The position numbers and the translations under genes are program-made. The notes below the pieces were generated by a model, which was not told the origin of the DNA, did no database searches, and saw nothing but the letters and a program-made list of their open reading frames with translations. DNA of 64,000 nt, taken from assembly GCA_963726315.1 (NCBI GenBank), contig CAVSBZ010000002.1:1-64000 (forward strand). Direction: 5' to 3'. This document shows positions 47,151 to 54,482 of the stretch, one piece after another. This DNA comes from FEB-25 sp963726315 (GTDB taxonomy: Bacteria > Chloroflexota > Anaerolineae > Anaerolineales > UBA4823). Within the stretch, counting starts at the first letter, position 1. Each line of letters opens with the position of its first letter.

Positions 47151-48146
47151 ATGAAGCGAAGACTGTTCTATCTTCTTGCAGCTTTTGGAATCCTTGTCAC
47201 CGTGGTACTCGTGGTGAGTGCCGGGCGCAGCACTGCCCAGGCGGGTGACCCCTACGCCCTCATCGATGCGGTGAACAGCCTGCGCATTGCCAATGGATTA
47301 CCCCCCTACGAGATCAACAACACTCTGATGTCGATCGCCCAATCGCACAGCGATTACCAGGCTTCCATTGGTCAGGTCACGCATGTCGGCCCGGGCGGCA
47401 CCCGTCCCAGAGACAGGGCGGCTAACGCCGGTTATGGTGGAGGGGCGACGTTTTTCATCTCGGAAAATATTGCCGGTGGCACAGATCTTTCCGTCGACGG
47501 GGCAATCTCCATGTGGCTCGGAGATGATCCCCATATCCAGACCATGCTGAGCCCCAATTATCGGGAAATCGGTGCCGGCGTGGCGGTTGCGGATGGTTTC
47601 GTTTACTATACGATCGATGCGGCCTACGTGGCGGGTGGCAATTACAGTCCACCTGCGACATCAAAACCCGGTGGTCCAACTGCCCTCCCCTATTATGCGG
47701 TGAAGACGACCACGCCGAATGGGGATGGCTCGATCGTCCACACGGTCATGTCGGGGCAGAACCTGACCCTGATCGCCAAGGCATATGGACTGACTGTCGC
47801 TGAGCTGAAAAAGCTTAATAACCTGACCAGCGATGCCCTCTACGTGGGCGATGTATTGATCATCCGCCTCGGAAATACACCCGGCCCGACGTATACCCCC
47901 AGTCCAACCGGCACGTCCACCCGGGTCGCTACAGCCACGCGCAAGCCCACCCGCACACCCACGCCCACCGAATCACCCGTCGTCACCACTACCTCCGCCT
48001 TAATTGCTGACCCGGTGCAAAAAGACCCCTCACCCGCGGGAGCAGATCGGCTGGGGAACATCCTGGTGATTGCCATCGTGGCGATGGCAGCGGGTGGGCT
48101 GGTCCTGATGGTGGTAGGGGGAGTGATCAAGCGCGGCAGCAATTAG
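47151..48146 (+). CDS. Secreted CAP-domain protein with LysM and C-terminal anchor
   Basis: 331 residues from ATG 47151 (KRRLFYLLAAFGILVTVVLV: signal peptide to about 30). The CAP/SCP-like domain at about 35-155 holds DAVNSLRIANGLPPYEINN, AQSHSDYQASIGQVTHVGPG, SENIAGG and LSPNYREIGAGVAVADGFVY. LysM follows at about 197-240 (HTVMSGQNLTLIAKAYGLTV). A Thr/Pro-rich stalk (about 245-295) and a final TM helix (ILVIAIVAMAAGGLVLMVVG) complete it. A cell-wall-bound extracellular protein; bacterial CAP proteins have varied, mostly unproven roles. Confidence 0.9.
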   Translation: MKRRLFYLLAAFGILVTVVLVVSAGRSTAQAGDPYALIDAVNSLRIANGLPPYEINNTLMSIAQSHSDYQASIGQVTHVGPGGTRPRDRAANAGYGGGATFFISENIAGGTDLSVDGAISMWLGDDPHIQTMLSPNYREIGAGVAVADGFVYYTIDAAYVAGGNYSPPATSKPGGPTALPYYAVKTTTPNGDGSIVHTVMSGQNLTLIAKAYGLTVAELKKLNNLTSDALYVGDVLIIRLGNTPGPTYTPSPTGTSTRVATATRKPTRTPTPTESPVVTTTSALIADPVQKDPSPAGADRLGNILVIAIVAMAAGGLVLMVVGGVIKRGSN

Positions 48147-48154
48147 CTGGCGGC

Positions 48155-48643
48155 TTATTTTTCGTGCGGTGCCCAAAGGCTTTGAAATCTGCCATCGGTA
48201 GCTTCGTTCAGCTCCTGCCAACTGGAGATGGGCAGGTCGATCTGCGCTAGGGCTGCGGTGGTCATGTGTTCGGTCACATCAGTCAGTACGGCCAATAATT
48301 GTTCCATATCGGGGTTATGTCCCACAACCAACACCCGGTTGGCGCTATCCGGGAGGCTCTGGAGGATATCTAGGTAGCAGGCAGGATCAGACATGTACAG
48401 GTCCTGGTTCAGCTCGATGGGCTTATCATAACCGCACGCATCGGCGACAGCCTGGGCAGTATCATGGGCGCGGCGGGCAGTGGAGCTGAGGATCAGGTCG
48501 GGGATTAATTGGTTGCTTTTTAAATACTGTCCCACCTTGGGAGCTTCCTTATTGCCTCTTTTATTTAATGGCCGGTCGTGGTCTTTCATCTCCGGTTGAT
48601 CCCAGCTGGATTTGGCGTGTCGTAGAAGGAGCAAGGTCTTCAT
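48155..48643 (-). CDS. sixA: SixA-type phosphohistidine phosphatase
   Basis: 162 residues from ATG 48643 (KTLLLLRHAKSSWDQPEMKD). Histidine-phosphatase superfamily: RHAKS contains the nucleophile His (about 8), SSTARRAHDTAQ the second Arg, and VVGHNPDMEQL the second catalytic His (about 109). SixA removes phosphate from phosphohistidine on signalling or PTS proteins. The frame is open 29 codons further upstream, but that part would read through the divergent promoter; GGAG stands 10 nt before the chosen ATG. Confidence 0.92.
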   Translation of the reverse strand: MKTLLLLRHAKSSWDQPEMKDHDRPLNKRGNKEAPKVGQYLKSNQLIPDLILSSTARRAHDTAQAVADACGYDKPIELNQDLYMSDPACYLDILQSLPDSANRVLVVGHNPDMEQLLAVLTDVTEHMTTAALAQIDLPISSWQELNEATDGRFQSLWAPHEK

Positions 48644-48674
48644 AATCAAATCACTCCACATTGAATGATATCCC

Positions 48675-48682
48675 ATTATAAT
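48675..48682. promoter_or_regulatory. Overlapping divergent -10 elements (sixA / HAD gene)
   Basis: ATTATAAT contains TATAAT on both strands (plus 48677-48682, minus 48680-48675). It lies between divergent sixA (start 48643) and the HAD gene (start 48714), so the two promoters would compete for polymerase. Confidence 0.5.
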
Positions 48683-48713
48683 AGCTTCCGGGATTTTTCC
48701 AGAAGACAGAACA

Positions 48714-49376
48714 ATGATCCGTGCACTCATATTCGACTTTGATGGTCTGATTTTGGAGACTGAAGAGCCTACTTACCAGTCATGGGCAGAAGTCTACCAA
48801 TCATTCGGTTTCTCCCTCCCATTTTCAACCTGGAAGGCGAATGTCGGAACCACCCAGGGTGATTTTGATCCACAGCTGGAGCTGGAAAGGCTGGTGGATC
48901 ACCCGCTGGACTGGGAGGTGATTGAATCTCAGCGCCGGATGATCGAAAACTCCCTGATTGAAGAACAGTCAGTACTGCCTGGGGTGGTGCAATATCTTAA
49001 TGAGGCCAGGACCTTGGGATTGAAGGTGGGCCTGGCATCAAACTCGCCCAGTGATTGGGTGATCCGGCACCTGACCCGTTTGGGTTTGTTGGATCGCTTT
49101 GACTACCTGAGCACTTCTGACCATGTTCAGCACATCAAGCCTGACCCTGAGCTTTACCTGCTTGCACTGCATGCCCTGAATGTGAAGGCTGATGAAGCCA
49201 TTGCCCTGGAGGATTCTCTGCTTGGTGTCCGGGCAGCCAGACAAGCTGGGATATTTTGTGTAGCTGTCCCCAATCACCTCATCAGTGACCTGACCTTCAA
49301 TGAGGCAAACTTCCAGATATCCTCCCTGGCGGATATACCCCTCGAGAAGCTGCTCGAACAGATCGATATGCATTAA
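48714..49376 (+). CDS. HAD-superfamily phosphatase (beta-phosphoglucomutase-like)
   Basis: 220 residues. Motif I is IFDFDGLILETE (nucleophile Asp at about 8 and acid/base Asp at about 10), motif II is LASNSPSDW (about 103), motif III is the Lys of KPDPELYLLAL (about 143), and motif IV is ALEDSLLGVRAARQAG (about 163). A C1-type helical cap (about 16-85) follows motif I. It dephosphorylates or isomerises small phosphorylated metabolites; specificity is unknown. Confidence 0.92.
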   Translation: MIRALIFDFDGLILETEEPTYQSWAEVYQSFGFSLPFSTWKANVGTTQGDFDPQLELERLVDHPLDWEVIESQRRMIENSLIEEQSVLPGVVQYLNEARTLGLKVGLASNSPSDWVIRHLTRLGLLDRFDYLSTSDHVQHIKPDPELYLLALHALNVKADEAIALEDSLLGVRAARQAGIFCVAVPNHLISDLTFNEANFQISSLADIPLEKLLEQIDMH

Positions 49377-49380
49377 ACAC

Positions 49381-49407
49381 AGAGAGCCGCGTTTTAGACG
49401 GCTCTCT
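49381..49407. terminator. Hairpin after the HAD gene
   Basis: AGAGAGCCG (49381-49389) and CGGCTCTCT (49399-49407) pair with a 9-nt loop, 5 nt after the stop. T tracts are poor. It may also end the minus-strand transcript described at 49425-49481. Confidence 0.6.
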
Positions 49408-49410
49408 GGC

Positions 49411-49456
49411 GCGCTGCAGCTCCCTTATCCAATCTGGAGGAGGGATGCTGCAGCGC
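49411..49456. other. Perfect 10-bp inverted repeat overlapping the 18-codon frame
   Basis: GCGCTGCAGC (49411-49420) and GCTGCAGCGC (49447-49456), with further pairing of TCCC with GGGA inside. On the minus strand it covers the 3' half and stop of the 18-codon frame. Confidence 0.6.
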
Positions 49457-49481
49457 TAAGTCTTATACTATCACTTGACAT
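49425..49481 (-). CDS. Possible 18-residue leader-type peptide
   Basis: Minus-strand ATG at 49481 follows the perfect Shine-Dalgarno AGGAGGTGAT (49497-49488) at about 10-nt spacing and encodes MSSDSIRLSAAASLLQIG before TAA. A promoter lies 67 bp upstream, and two stable hairpins lie at and just beyond the stop. The initiation signal is the strongest in the intergenic DNA of the window. CACC segments upstream (in 49500-49524) could pair with the AGGTG of the ribosome site, so translation could be switchable. No family recognised; it might be a leader peptide, a microprotein or an sRNA. Confidence 0.4.
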   Translation of the reverse strand: MSSDSIRLSAAASLLQIG

Positions 49482-49547
49482 AGCAACATCACCTCCTATA
49501 TGGTGGGATAGCTTTGAAAGGTGGCATTACCACCAGATGTAAAATAA

Positions 49548-49576
49548 AGTATCACACAATATCGACCAACCGTCAA
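49548..49576 (-). promoter_or_regulatory. Promoter of the small minus-strand transcript
   Basis: TTGACG (49576-49571), a 17-bp spacer and GATACT (49553-49548) preceded by TGT. The predicted start is near 49541. A GGTGG/CCACC hairpin (49520-49534) would be the first structure in the RNA. Confidence 0.5.
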
Positions 49577-49595
49577 TAGAAGCTCTGTTCTTCAG

Positions 49596-49790
49596 AAAAA
49601 ACATGCTTTTTGTTTTTGGGGGAGGCAGGCGAGTCAGGGTCCGGTATGTTCTTCTACCGGACAGCGTTCCCTTCAGCTGGGAGCAGGTATTCTGTCCTCA
49701 ATACTCCTCCCCTAAAAACATGCTCTTTTGTTTTCGTTGCCTAGCGAACTGTTTTTATGAGCGTGGTGGGGGAGGCGGGAGGGGGTATTC
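49596..49790. repeat. Degenerate direct repeats in a gene-free spacer
   Basis: AAAAACATGCTTTTTGTTTT (49597-49616) recurs as AAAAACATGCTCTTTTGTTT (49714-49733). Each is followed at a distance by a G-rich GGGGGAGGC block and GGTATTCTGT (about 49685 and 49777). Between them a GTCCGGTA/TACCGGAC hairpin (about 49639-49662) stands out. No gene is visible from 49500 to 50020. The pattern looks like an old tandem duplication. Confidence 0.5.
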
Positions 49791-49985
49791 TGTTTTTCTT
49801 ACGTCTCTCTAGCAGGAATGAACGCCTCGCATTTTGAATGTGTAGAGGTTAATGGTCAAGCGGTGAGTAGTTACTTAAATCGAGTTGACCACCTGTATGA
49901 GTATATTTGTCTGAACTTTCATCTGCGTCAAAGTCATTCTACCAATTTATAAAATCCATCAAGATATTCTGAACCCTGGATGAGT

Positions 49986-49991
49986 TATAAT
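49986..49991 (+). promoter_or_regulatory. -10 element of the ABC transporter operon
   Basis: TATAAT 30 nt before the ATG at 50021, with GAAAGAGG as the ribosome site in between. No good -35 found. Confidence 0.4.
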
Positions 49992-50020
49992 ACCGATTCG
50001 TTCTCGAGAAAGAGGCCTGC

Positions 50021-51988
50021 ATGGGATTTCATGGTGGTGGTTGGTTTTCATACTTGAGCTCAGATGGTGAAAAACCCAAGGTCACCGTCGGGCTGCTGCG
50101 GCGGGTTTTAGGCTACTCAAAACCCTACCGCTGGCACCTGGTGACCATGCTGTTGTTGATCCTGATCTCCACCGGGCTAACTCTCCTGACGCCCCTGATC
50201 CTGCGTGACTTGATAGACAAGACCATCCCCTCGGGGAATGTGCAGCGCCTGGTCTTCCTGGCGCTCGCACTGCTGCTCATTCCGGCAATCGGTGGTGTTT
50301 TAGGAGTTGTCCAGCGGCGCTTGAATGCCGTGGTCGGTGAGGGGGTCATCTATGACTTGCGTGTGGCGCTCTATTCCCGATTGCAGCGTATGTCATTGCA
50401 TTTCTTCACCAATACTCGCCTGGGCGAGCTGATGAGCCGGCTGAATAACGATGTAGTCGGCGCACAGAACGCCATCAGCAACACCATCGTGAGCATCATC
50501 ACTAATATTATCCAGGCAGGCGCCGTGCTGGTGGTCATGCTCACCCTGGAATGGCGCCTGACGTTGATCAGCATCATCATTCTGCCGTTGTTTATCCTGG
50601 TGGCGCGTAATATGGGGGAACGCTTGCGTGATATCTCACGCCGGCAGCTGGAAGCCAATGCTCAGATGAATGCCACGATGAATGAAACCCTCAACATAGG
50701 CGGAGCCCTGCTGGTCAAGCTGTTTGGGCGGGCAACCACCGAAGTCAGGCGGTTCGAAAGCCGGGCGTCACAGGTGCGCGATCTCGGCATCGGGCGTGCC
50801 TTCCTGGGTGCCATCTTCTTTGTCATCATCGGGCTGGTGAGTGCAGTTGGCACTGCCTTGGTATACGGCATCGGAGGCTACCTGGTGATGCAGAATGCAT
50901 TCACAATCGGCACCATCGTCGCCTTTGGAGCGTACATGTCCAGCCTGTACAGCGCCCTGGCGGGTCTGACCAATGCACCGGTGGATTTCGCCACCTCGGT
51001 GGTCAGTTTTGAGCGCGTGTTCGAGGTGATCGACTTGCCGCATGACATAGAGGAAAAGCTTGGGGCGATCGAATTAAAGGACGTGCGCGGTGAGCTGGTC
51101 TTCGATGATGTCACTTTCCGCTACAATGTAGATAGTAAATCCCTCTTGAGCGATGTGAAGCGCTATGGGCGCATGGATAATGTGGATGCAGTGCTTTCGG
51201 GAGGCCCTAAGGAGCCCAAGGCCAAGGATGCCACGCCGGCTCCGCCTCTCGCCGATGGTGATGAAGAAGAGGTTGGTCGCAACCAGGCGCGCTTGAATGC
51301 CCTGGAGCAGGTCAGCTTTACCGCTCAACCCGGTAAGCTGGTGGCACTGGTGGGTCCTAGTGGGGCGGGTAAAACCACGCTCACCTACCTGATCCCACGC
51401 CTGTATGACCCGACTGACGGGCGCATCCTGTTGGATGGGCATGACCTGCGCGAGGTGACTCTCAATTCACTCTCGTCCCAGATCGGCATGGTCACCCAGG
51501 AAACGCACCTGTTCCACGACACTATCCGCACCAACCTGCTGTATGCCAGGTTGGATGCCACCCAATCTGATCTCGAAGCAGCTGCCCGGGCTGCCAATAT
51601 CCACGATTTTGTCGTCAGCCTGCCCAACGGGTATGACACCATCGTGGGTGAGCGTGGCTACCGGCTGAGTGGGGGCGAGAAGCAACGGGTTGCCCTGGCA
51701 CGGGTGATCCTGAAGAACCCACGCATCTTGGTGTTGGATGAAGCCACCAGCAACCTGGATAGCGAATCGGAGCTGCTCATCCAGGATGCCCTGAAACGCG
51801 TGATGGCAGGGCGCACCAACATCGTGATTGCCCATCGCCTGAGCACGATCCTGGCGGCGGATATGATCCTGGTATTTGACCGGGGCATGGTCGTTGAGCG
51901 CGGCACGCACCGCGAGCTGCTGGCGCTGGCAGGGCTGTACGCCCAGCTGTATGAAACCCAATTTAGCCGTGAGCGGCAGCTGGCATGA
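50021..51988 (+). CDS. ABC exporter half-transporter (permease-ATPase fusion)
   Basis: 655 residues. Six TM helices between about 40 and 330, starting YRWHLVTMLLLILISTGLTL, with the coupling region FFTNTRLGELMSRLNNDV. The nucleotide-binding domain holds Walker A GPSGAGKTT (about 445), Q-loop MVTQETHLFHDTIRTN, signature LSGGEKQRVALARV (about 548), Walker B ILVLDEATSNLD and the H-loop AHRLST. A charged insertion of about 70 residues (SDVKRYGRMDNVDAVLSGGP to EEEVGRNQARLNALE) interrupts the start of the ATPase domain. The substrate is unknown, probably lipid, peptide or drug; works as a dimer. Confidence 0.93.
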   Translation: MGFHGGGWFSYLSSDGEKPKVTVGLLRRVLGYSKPYRWHLVTMLLLILISTGLTLLTPLILRDLIDKTIPSGNVQRLVFLALALLLIPAIGGVLGVVQRRLNAVVGEGVIYDLRVALYSRLQRMSLHFFTNTRLGELMSRLNNDVVGAQNAISNTIVSIITNIIQAGAVLVVMLTLEWRLTLISIIILPLFILVARNMGERLRDISRRQLEANAQMNATMNETLNIGGALLVKLFGRATTEVRRFESRASQVRDLGIGRAFLGAIFFVIIGLVSAVGTALVYGIGGYLVMQNAFTIGTIVAFGAYMSSLYSALAGLTNAPVDFATSVVSFERVFEVIDLPHDIEEKLGAIELKDVRGELVFDDVTFRYNVDSKSLLSDVKRYGRMDNVDAVLSGGPKEPKAKDATPAPPLADGDEEEVGRNQARLNALEQVSFTAQPGKLVALVGPSGAGKTTLTYLIPRLYDPTDGRILLDGHDLREVTLNSLSSQIGMVTQETHLFHDTIRTNLLYARLDATQSDLEAAARAANIHDFVVSLPNGYDTIVGERGYRLSGGEKQRVALARVILKNPRILVLDEATSNLDSESELLIQDALKRVMAGRTNIVIAHRLSTILAADMILVFDRGMVVERGTHRELLALAGLYAQLYETQFSRERQLA

Positions 51989-52419
51989 ACGTTTATTTTG
52001 CCTGCTCGATTACCGGGGGTCGCCAGGATGAGCTGGTGTACCAAAAATTGGTGGCCGCACTTCTTGAAGATGGGCACCTCGTACCCACGGCATTGCTGGC
52101 CAGTCCAGACGTCATGCCTTTGGAAGGCGTGGTGGCGGCTGAGGACGTCTACGCCCGCGATGTGCGGTGGATCACCGAGTGTGATTTCCTCTTAGCGGAG
52201 GTGAGTACACCTTCACACGGGGTGGGGTACGAGATTGGTCTTGCCCTTTCGCTCGGAAAAAGGGTGCTGTGCCTTTATCGCAACGGACGCAAAGTGTCAA
52301 AGATGATCCTGGGTAACCCTCACTCGAAGCTAACCATTCAAAGTTATGAGGATCCTGATCAAGCAGTCCAGCTTCTCACTTCTTACCTGGAAAATATAAC
52401 CGAACCCGAGGTCGGATGA
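51985..52419 (+). CDS. DNPH1/Rcl-like 2'-deoxynucleoside 5'-phosphate N-hydrolase
   Basis: 144 residues. Nucleoside 2-deoxyribosyltransferase fold: YFACSITGGRQDELVYQKLV (about 4-23) matches the FxGSIRGGR start of DNPH1. YARDVRWITECDFLLAEVST and PSHGVGYEIGLALSLGKRVL supply the catalytic Asp/Glu and phosphate-binding residues. It would cleave the glycosidic bond of deoxynucleoside monophosphates, perhaps cleaning damaged nucleotides. The ATG overlaps the ABC exporter stop (ATGA) and its own stop overlaps rarD, so the three are translationally coupled. Confidence 0.82.
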   Translation: MNVYFACSITGGRQDELVYQKLVAALLEDGHLVPTALLASPDVMPLEGVVAAEDVYARDVRWITECDFLLAEVSTPSHGVGYEIGLALSLGKRVLCLYRNGRKVSKMILGNPHSKLTIQSYEDPDQAVQLLTSYLENITEPEVG

Positions 52420-53315
52420 AACGGGGCGTCCTGGCGGGGATTGGCGCATACACCCTGTGGGGGCTGTTCCCCATTTATTGGAGGCTGCTCGAGCAAGTCC
52501 CTGCCATCGAAATCCTGGCCCACCGCATCATCTGGTCATTCGGGTTTGTGGTTTTGATTTTAGTAGTACGCAGTGACTGGCGCTGGACGAAGGATGTTCT
52601 GCACAACCGCCGGACCCTGTTGATCTACACCCTGGCGGCAATCCTGCTCTCCATCAACTGGTTCACCTATATTTGGGCAGTCAATGCCGGGTATGTGGTC
52701 GAGGCTTCATTGGGGTATTTCATCAACCCACTGGTCAACTTCATGCTGGGGGTGATCTTCTTTGGAGAAAAGCTTCGCCGCGGCCAGGTGGTGGCAGTGC
52801 TCCTGGCGGTGCTGGGGGTGGTATACCTGACGGTAAGTTACGGGTCACTGCCGTGGATCGCCCTGGTGTTGGCGTTCACCTTTGGAATGTACGGGTTGAT
52901 CAAGAAGACCGCGTCGTTGGAATCGCTGCATGGTTTCAGCCTGGAGACCGCGGTCCTGTTCCTACCTGCGTTGGGATTTCTCCTCTACCGCGGTGCCAAC
53001 GGTGGGGGAGCCTTCATGCATCAGGAGGCGAGTACTACCCTGTTATTGATCCTGGCAGGTCCGGTGACTTCGATCCCCCTGTTGTTGTTCGGATTCGCCG
53101 CCCGCACGATTCCTCTTTCCATGCTCGGTTTTGTCCAATATATCACCCCCAGCCTGCAGTTCATGTTGGGTGTATTTGTGTACCATGAACCTTTCCCCCT
53201 ATCCCGGCTGGTGGGGTTTAGCATGATCTGGCTGGCACTGTTTGTCTATTCTGTCGAAGGTGTGCGCTACAACCGCAAGCAGAAAGTAGACTTATCCCTG
53301 GTCGAACCTTTGTAA
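52416..53315 (+). CDS. rarD: RarD-type EamA family transporter
   Basis: 299 residues, about ten TM helices. GVLAGIGAYTLWGLFPIYWR and ILAHRIIWSFGFVVLILVVR are the RarD N-terminal signatures. SINWFTYIWAVNAGYVVEAS and LGYFINPLVNFMLGVIFFGE form the conserved repeat 1 end, and GFVQYITPSLQFMLGVFVYH is the mirrored segment of repeat 2. Drug/metabolite exporter superfamily, substrate unknown. The ATG overlaps the upstream stop (ATGA). The last 24 nt overlap the converging M28 peptidase gene. Confidence 0.92.
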   Translation: MKRGVLAGIGAYTLWGLFPIYWRLLEQVPAIEILAHRIIWSFGFVVLILVVRSDWRWTKDVLHNRRTLLIYTLAAILLSINWFTYIWAVNAGYVVEASLGYFINPLVNFMLGVIFFGEKLRRGQVVAVLLAVLGVVYLTVSYGSLPWIALVLAFTFGMYGLIKKTASLESLHGFSLETAVLFLPALGFLLYRGANGGGAFMHQEASTTLLLILAGPVTSIPLLLFGFAARTIPLSMLGFVQYITPSLQFMLGVFVYHEPFPLSRLVGFSMIWLALFVYSVEGVRYNRKQKVDLSLVEPL

Positions 53316-54482
53316 TAAATCCCAGGCCAGTGCGTGCACCCGTTCCAACGCGGGCAGCTGCAATTTATCTGCAGTATCCGTAAGGCGGTGCCATTCTGGC
53401 ATCACCTTGGACCCCTGGATGTGGGCGATAAAACATACTGCCTTGAATCCGTGCTTGAGCAGGATGCCGCATTCAGTGGAAGCTCCAACCAACGGCGTTT
53501 CAACCGGGTGAAGGTCGTACGGTTGACCGACCTGTTTGACCAAGGTCTCAACTTCCTCGGTTATGGTGAGCCGGCTGATATTCCCTTCTTCGCGCACGTA
53601 GCTTATCCGGTCACCAATCCCCACCATCTCGAAATCGACGAATAAGGCGTCTTTAAGCTGCTCCCCGTACTCGTTGATCAGCGCCAGGGTTCCACCGGCA
53701 TTGGTCTCTTCACAGCCGGTGAATGCCAGCCAGACTTCAGTGTTCTGCAGGGGCAGCCCGGTGAGGCGTTCGGATAGTCCCAACACCGTGCCCACCGAGG
53801 CGGCATTATCGTTGGCGCCGGGGGAATATCGCCCCAGGTCGGCGGTGACGCCTGTGAACCATCCCAGGAAGTGTAAACACGCCAGGAATAATCCAAGCCA
53901 TCCCAAGAATGCCCAATGAGTGAGAGCCAGTAGGATATAGATCGGAATCGCCAGGAAAATCCCGAATGTAGCAGAGATGGAGATCGGCACGAAAATACGC
54001 ACGATGAAGTCGGTAGCGAACCAGAATACCGCCCGGTGGCTGTCCAAATGTGCCATCAAAACCAGGCGGCGCTGTACTTCTCCGGCTGCTGGTATCCTGG
54101 CGATTACATTCTGGCTGGCAGCGTGCGGCAGCGAGCGGCTGAGCGGATAATCTCTCAGGGTAAACCTGCTCCACGCCATATAACCGCTGAATCCAAAGGC
54201 GAGAACGGCGATCACGGTGGCAGGCAGCTCTCCAATCGGTTTTCTCAGCAGCCAGAACGCTGCGTGCCCCACCAGCGCCAGGCCGAACACCATGGCGAAG
54301 AACAGCCACAGGGAACGCTCACCTGAAAACGGCTGCTGGTGGACCGCATTGACCCCCATGGATTTCAGTTGTGCTTGCACATAATCGGCAGCCTGTTTCT
54401 CTGCCAGGGTCGCCGAACCGCGTGCGCTGCGGGCAAGCAGCTGTGCATGGGAGAGGGCGCGCAGCACAAATCCGGAATTCAT
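53292..54482 (-). CDS. Membrane-anchored M28 family zinc aminopeptidase
   Basis: 396 residues. Co-catalytic zinc ligands are placed in MAHLDSHRA (about 144), SPGANDNAASVGT (about 228), TGCEETNAGG (about 262), DFEMVGIGD (about 289) and FIAHIQGSKVMPEWHRLTDT (near 370). Two hydrophobic segments at about 58-78 and 90-105 plus a hydrophobic stretch at about 165-215 (IFVPISISATFGIFLAIPIY) indicate membrane insertion in the middle of the domain, unusual for M28 exopeptidases. The ATG overlaps the stop of the alpha-2-macroglobulin gene (ATGA), so a joint envelope role is likely. Confidence 0.87.
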   Translation of the reverse strand: MNSGFVLRALSHAQLLARSARGSATLAEKQAADYVQAQLKSMGVNAVHQQPFSGERSLWLFFAMVFGLALVGHAAFWLLRKPIGELPATVIAVLAFGFSGYMAWSRFTLRDYPLSRSLPHAASQNVIARIPAAGEVQRRLVLMAHLDSHRAVFWFATDFIVRIFVPISISATFGIFLAIPIYILLALTHWAFLGWLGLFLACLHFLGWFTGVTADLGRYSPGANDNAASVGTVLGLSERLTGLPLQNTEVWLAFTGCEETNAGGTLALINEYGEQLKDALFVDFEMVGIGDRISYVREEGNISRLTITEEVETLVKQVGQPYDLHPVETPLVGASTECGILLKHGFKAVCFIAHIQGSKVMPEWHRLTDTADKLQLPALERVHALAWDLLQRFDQG

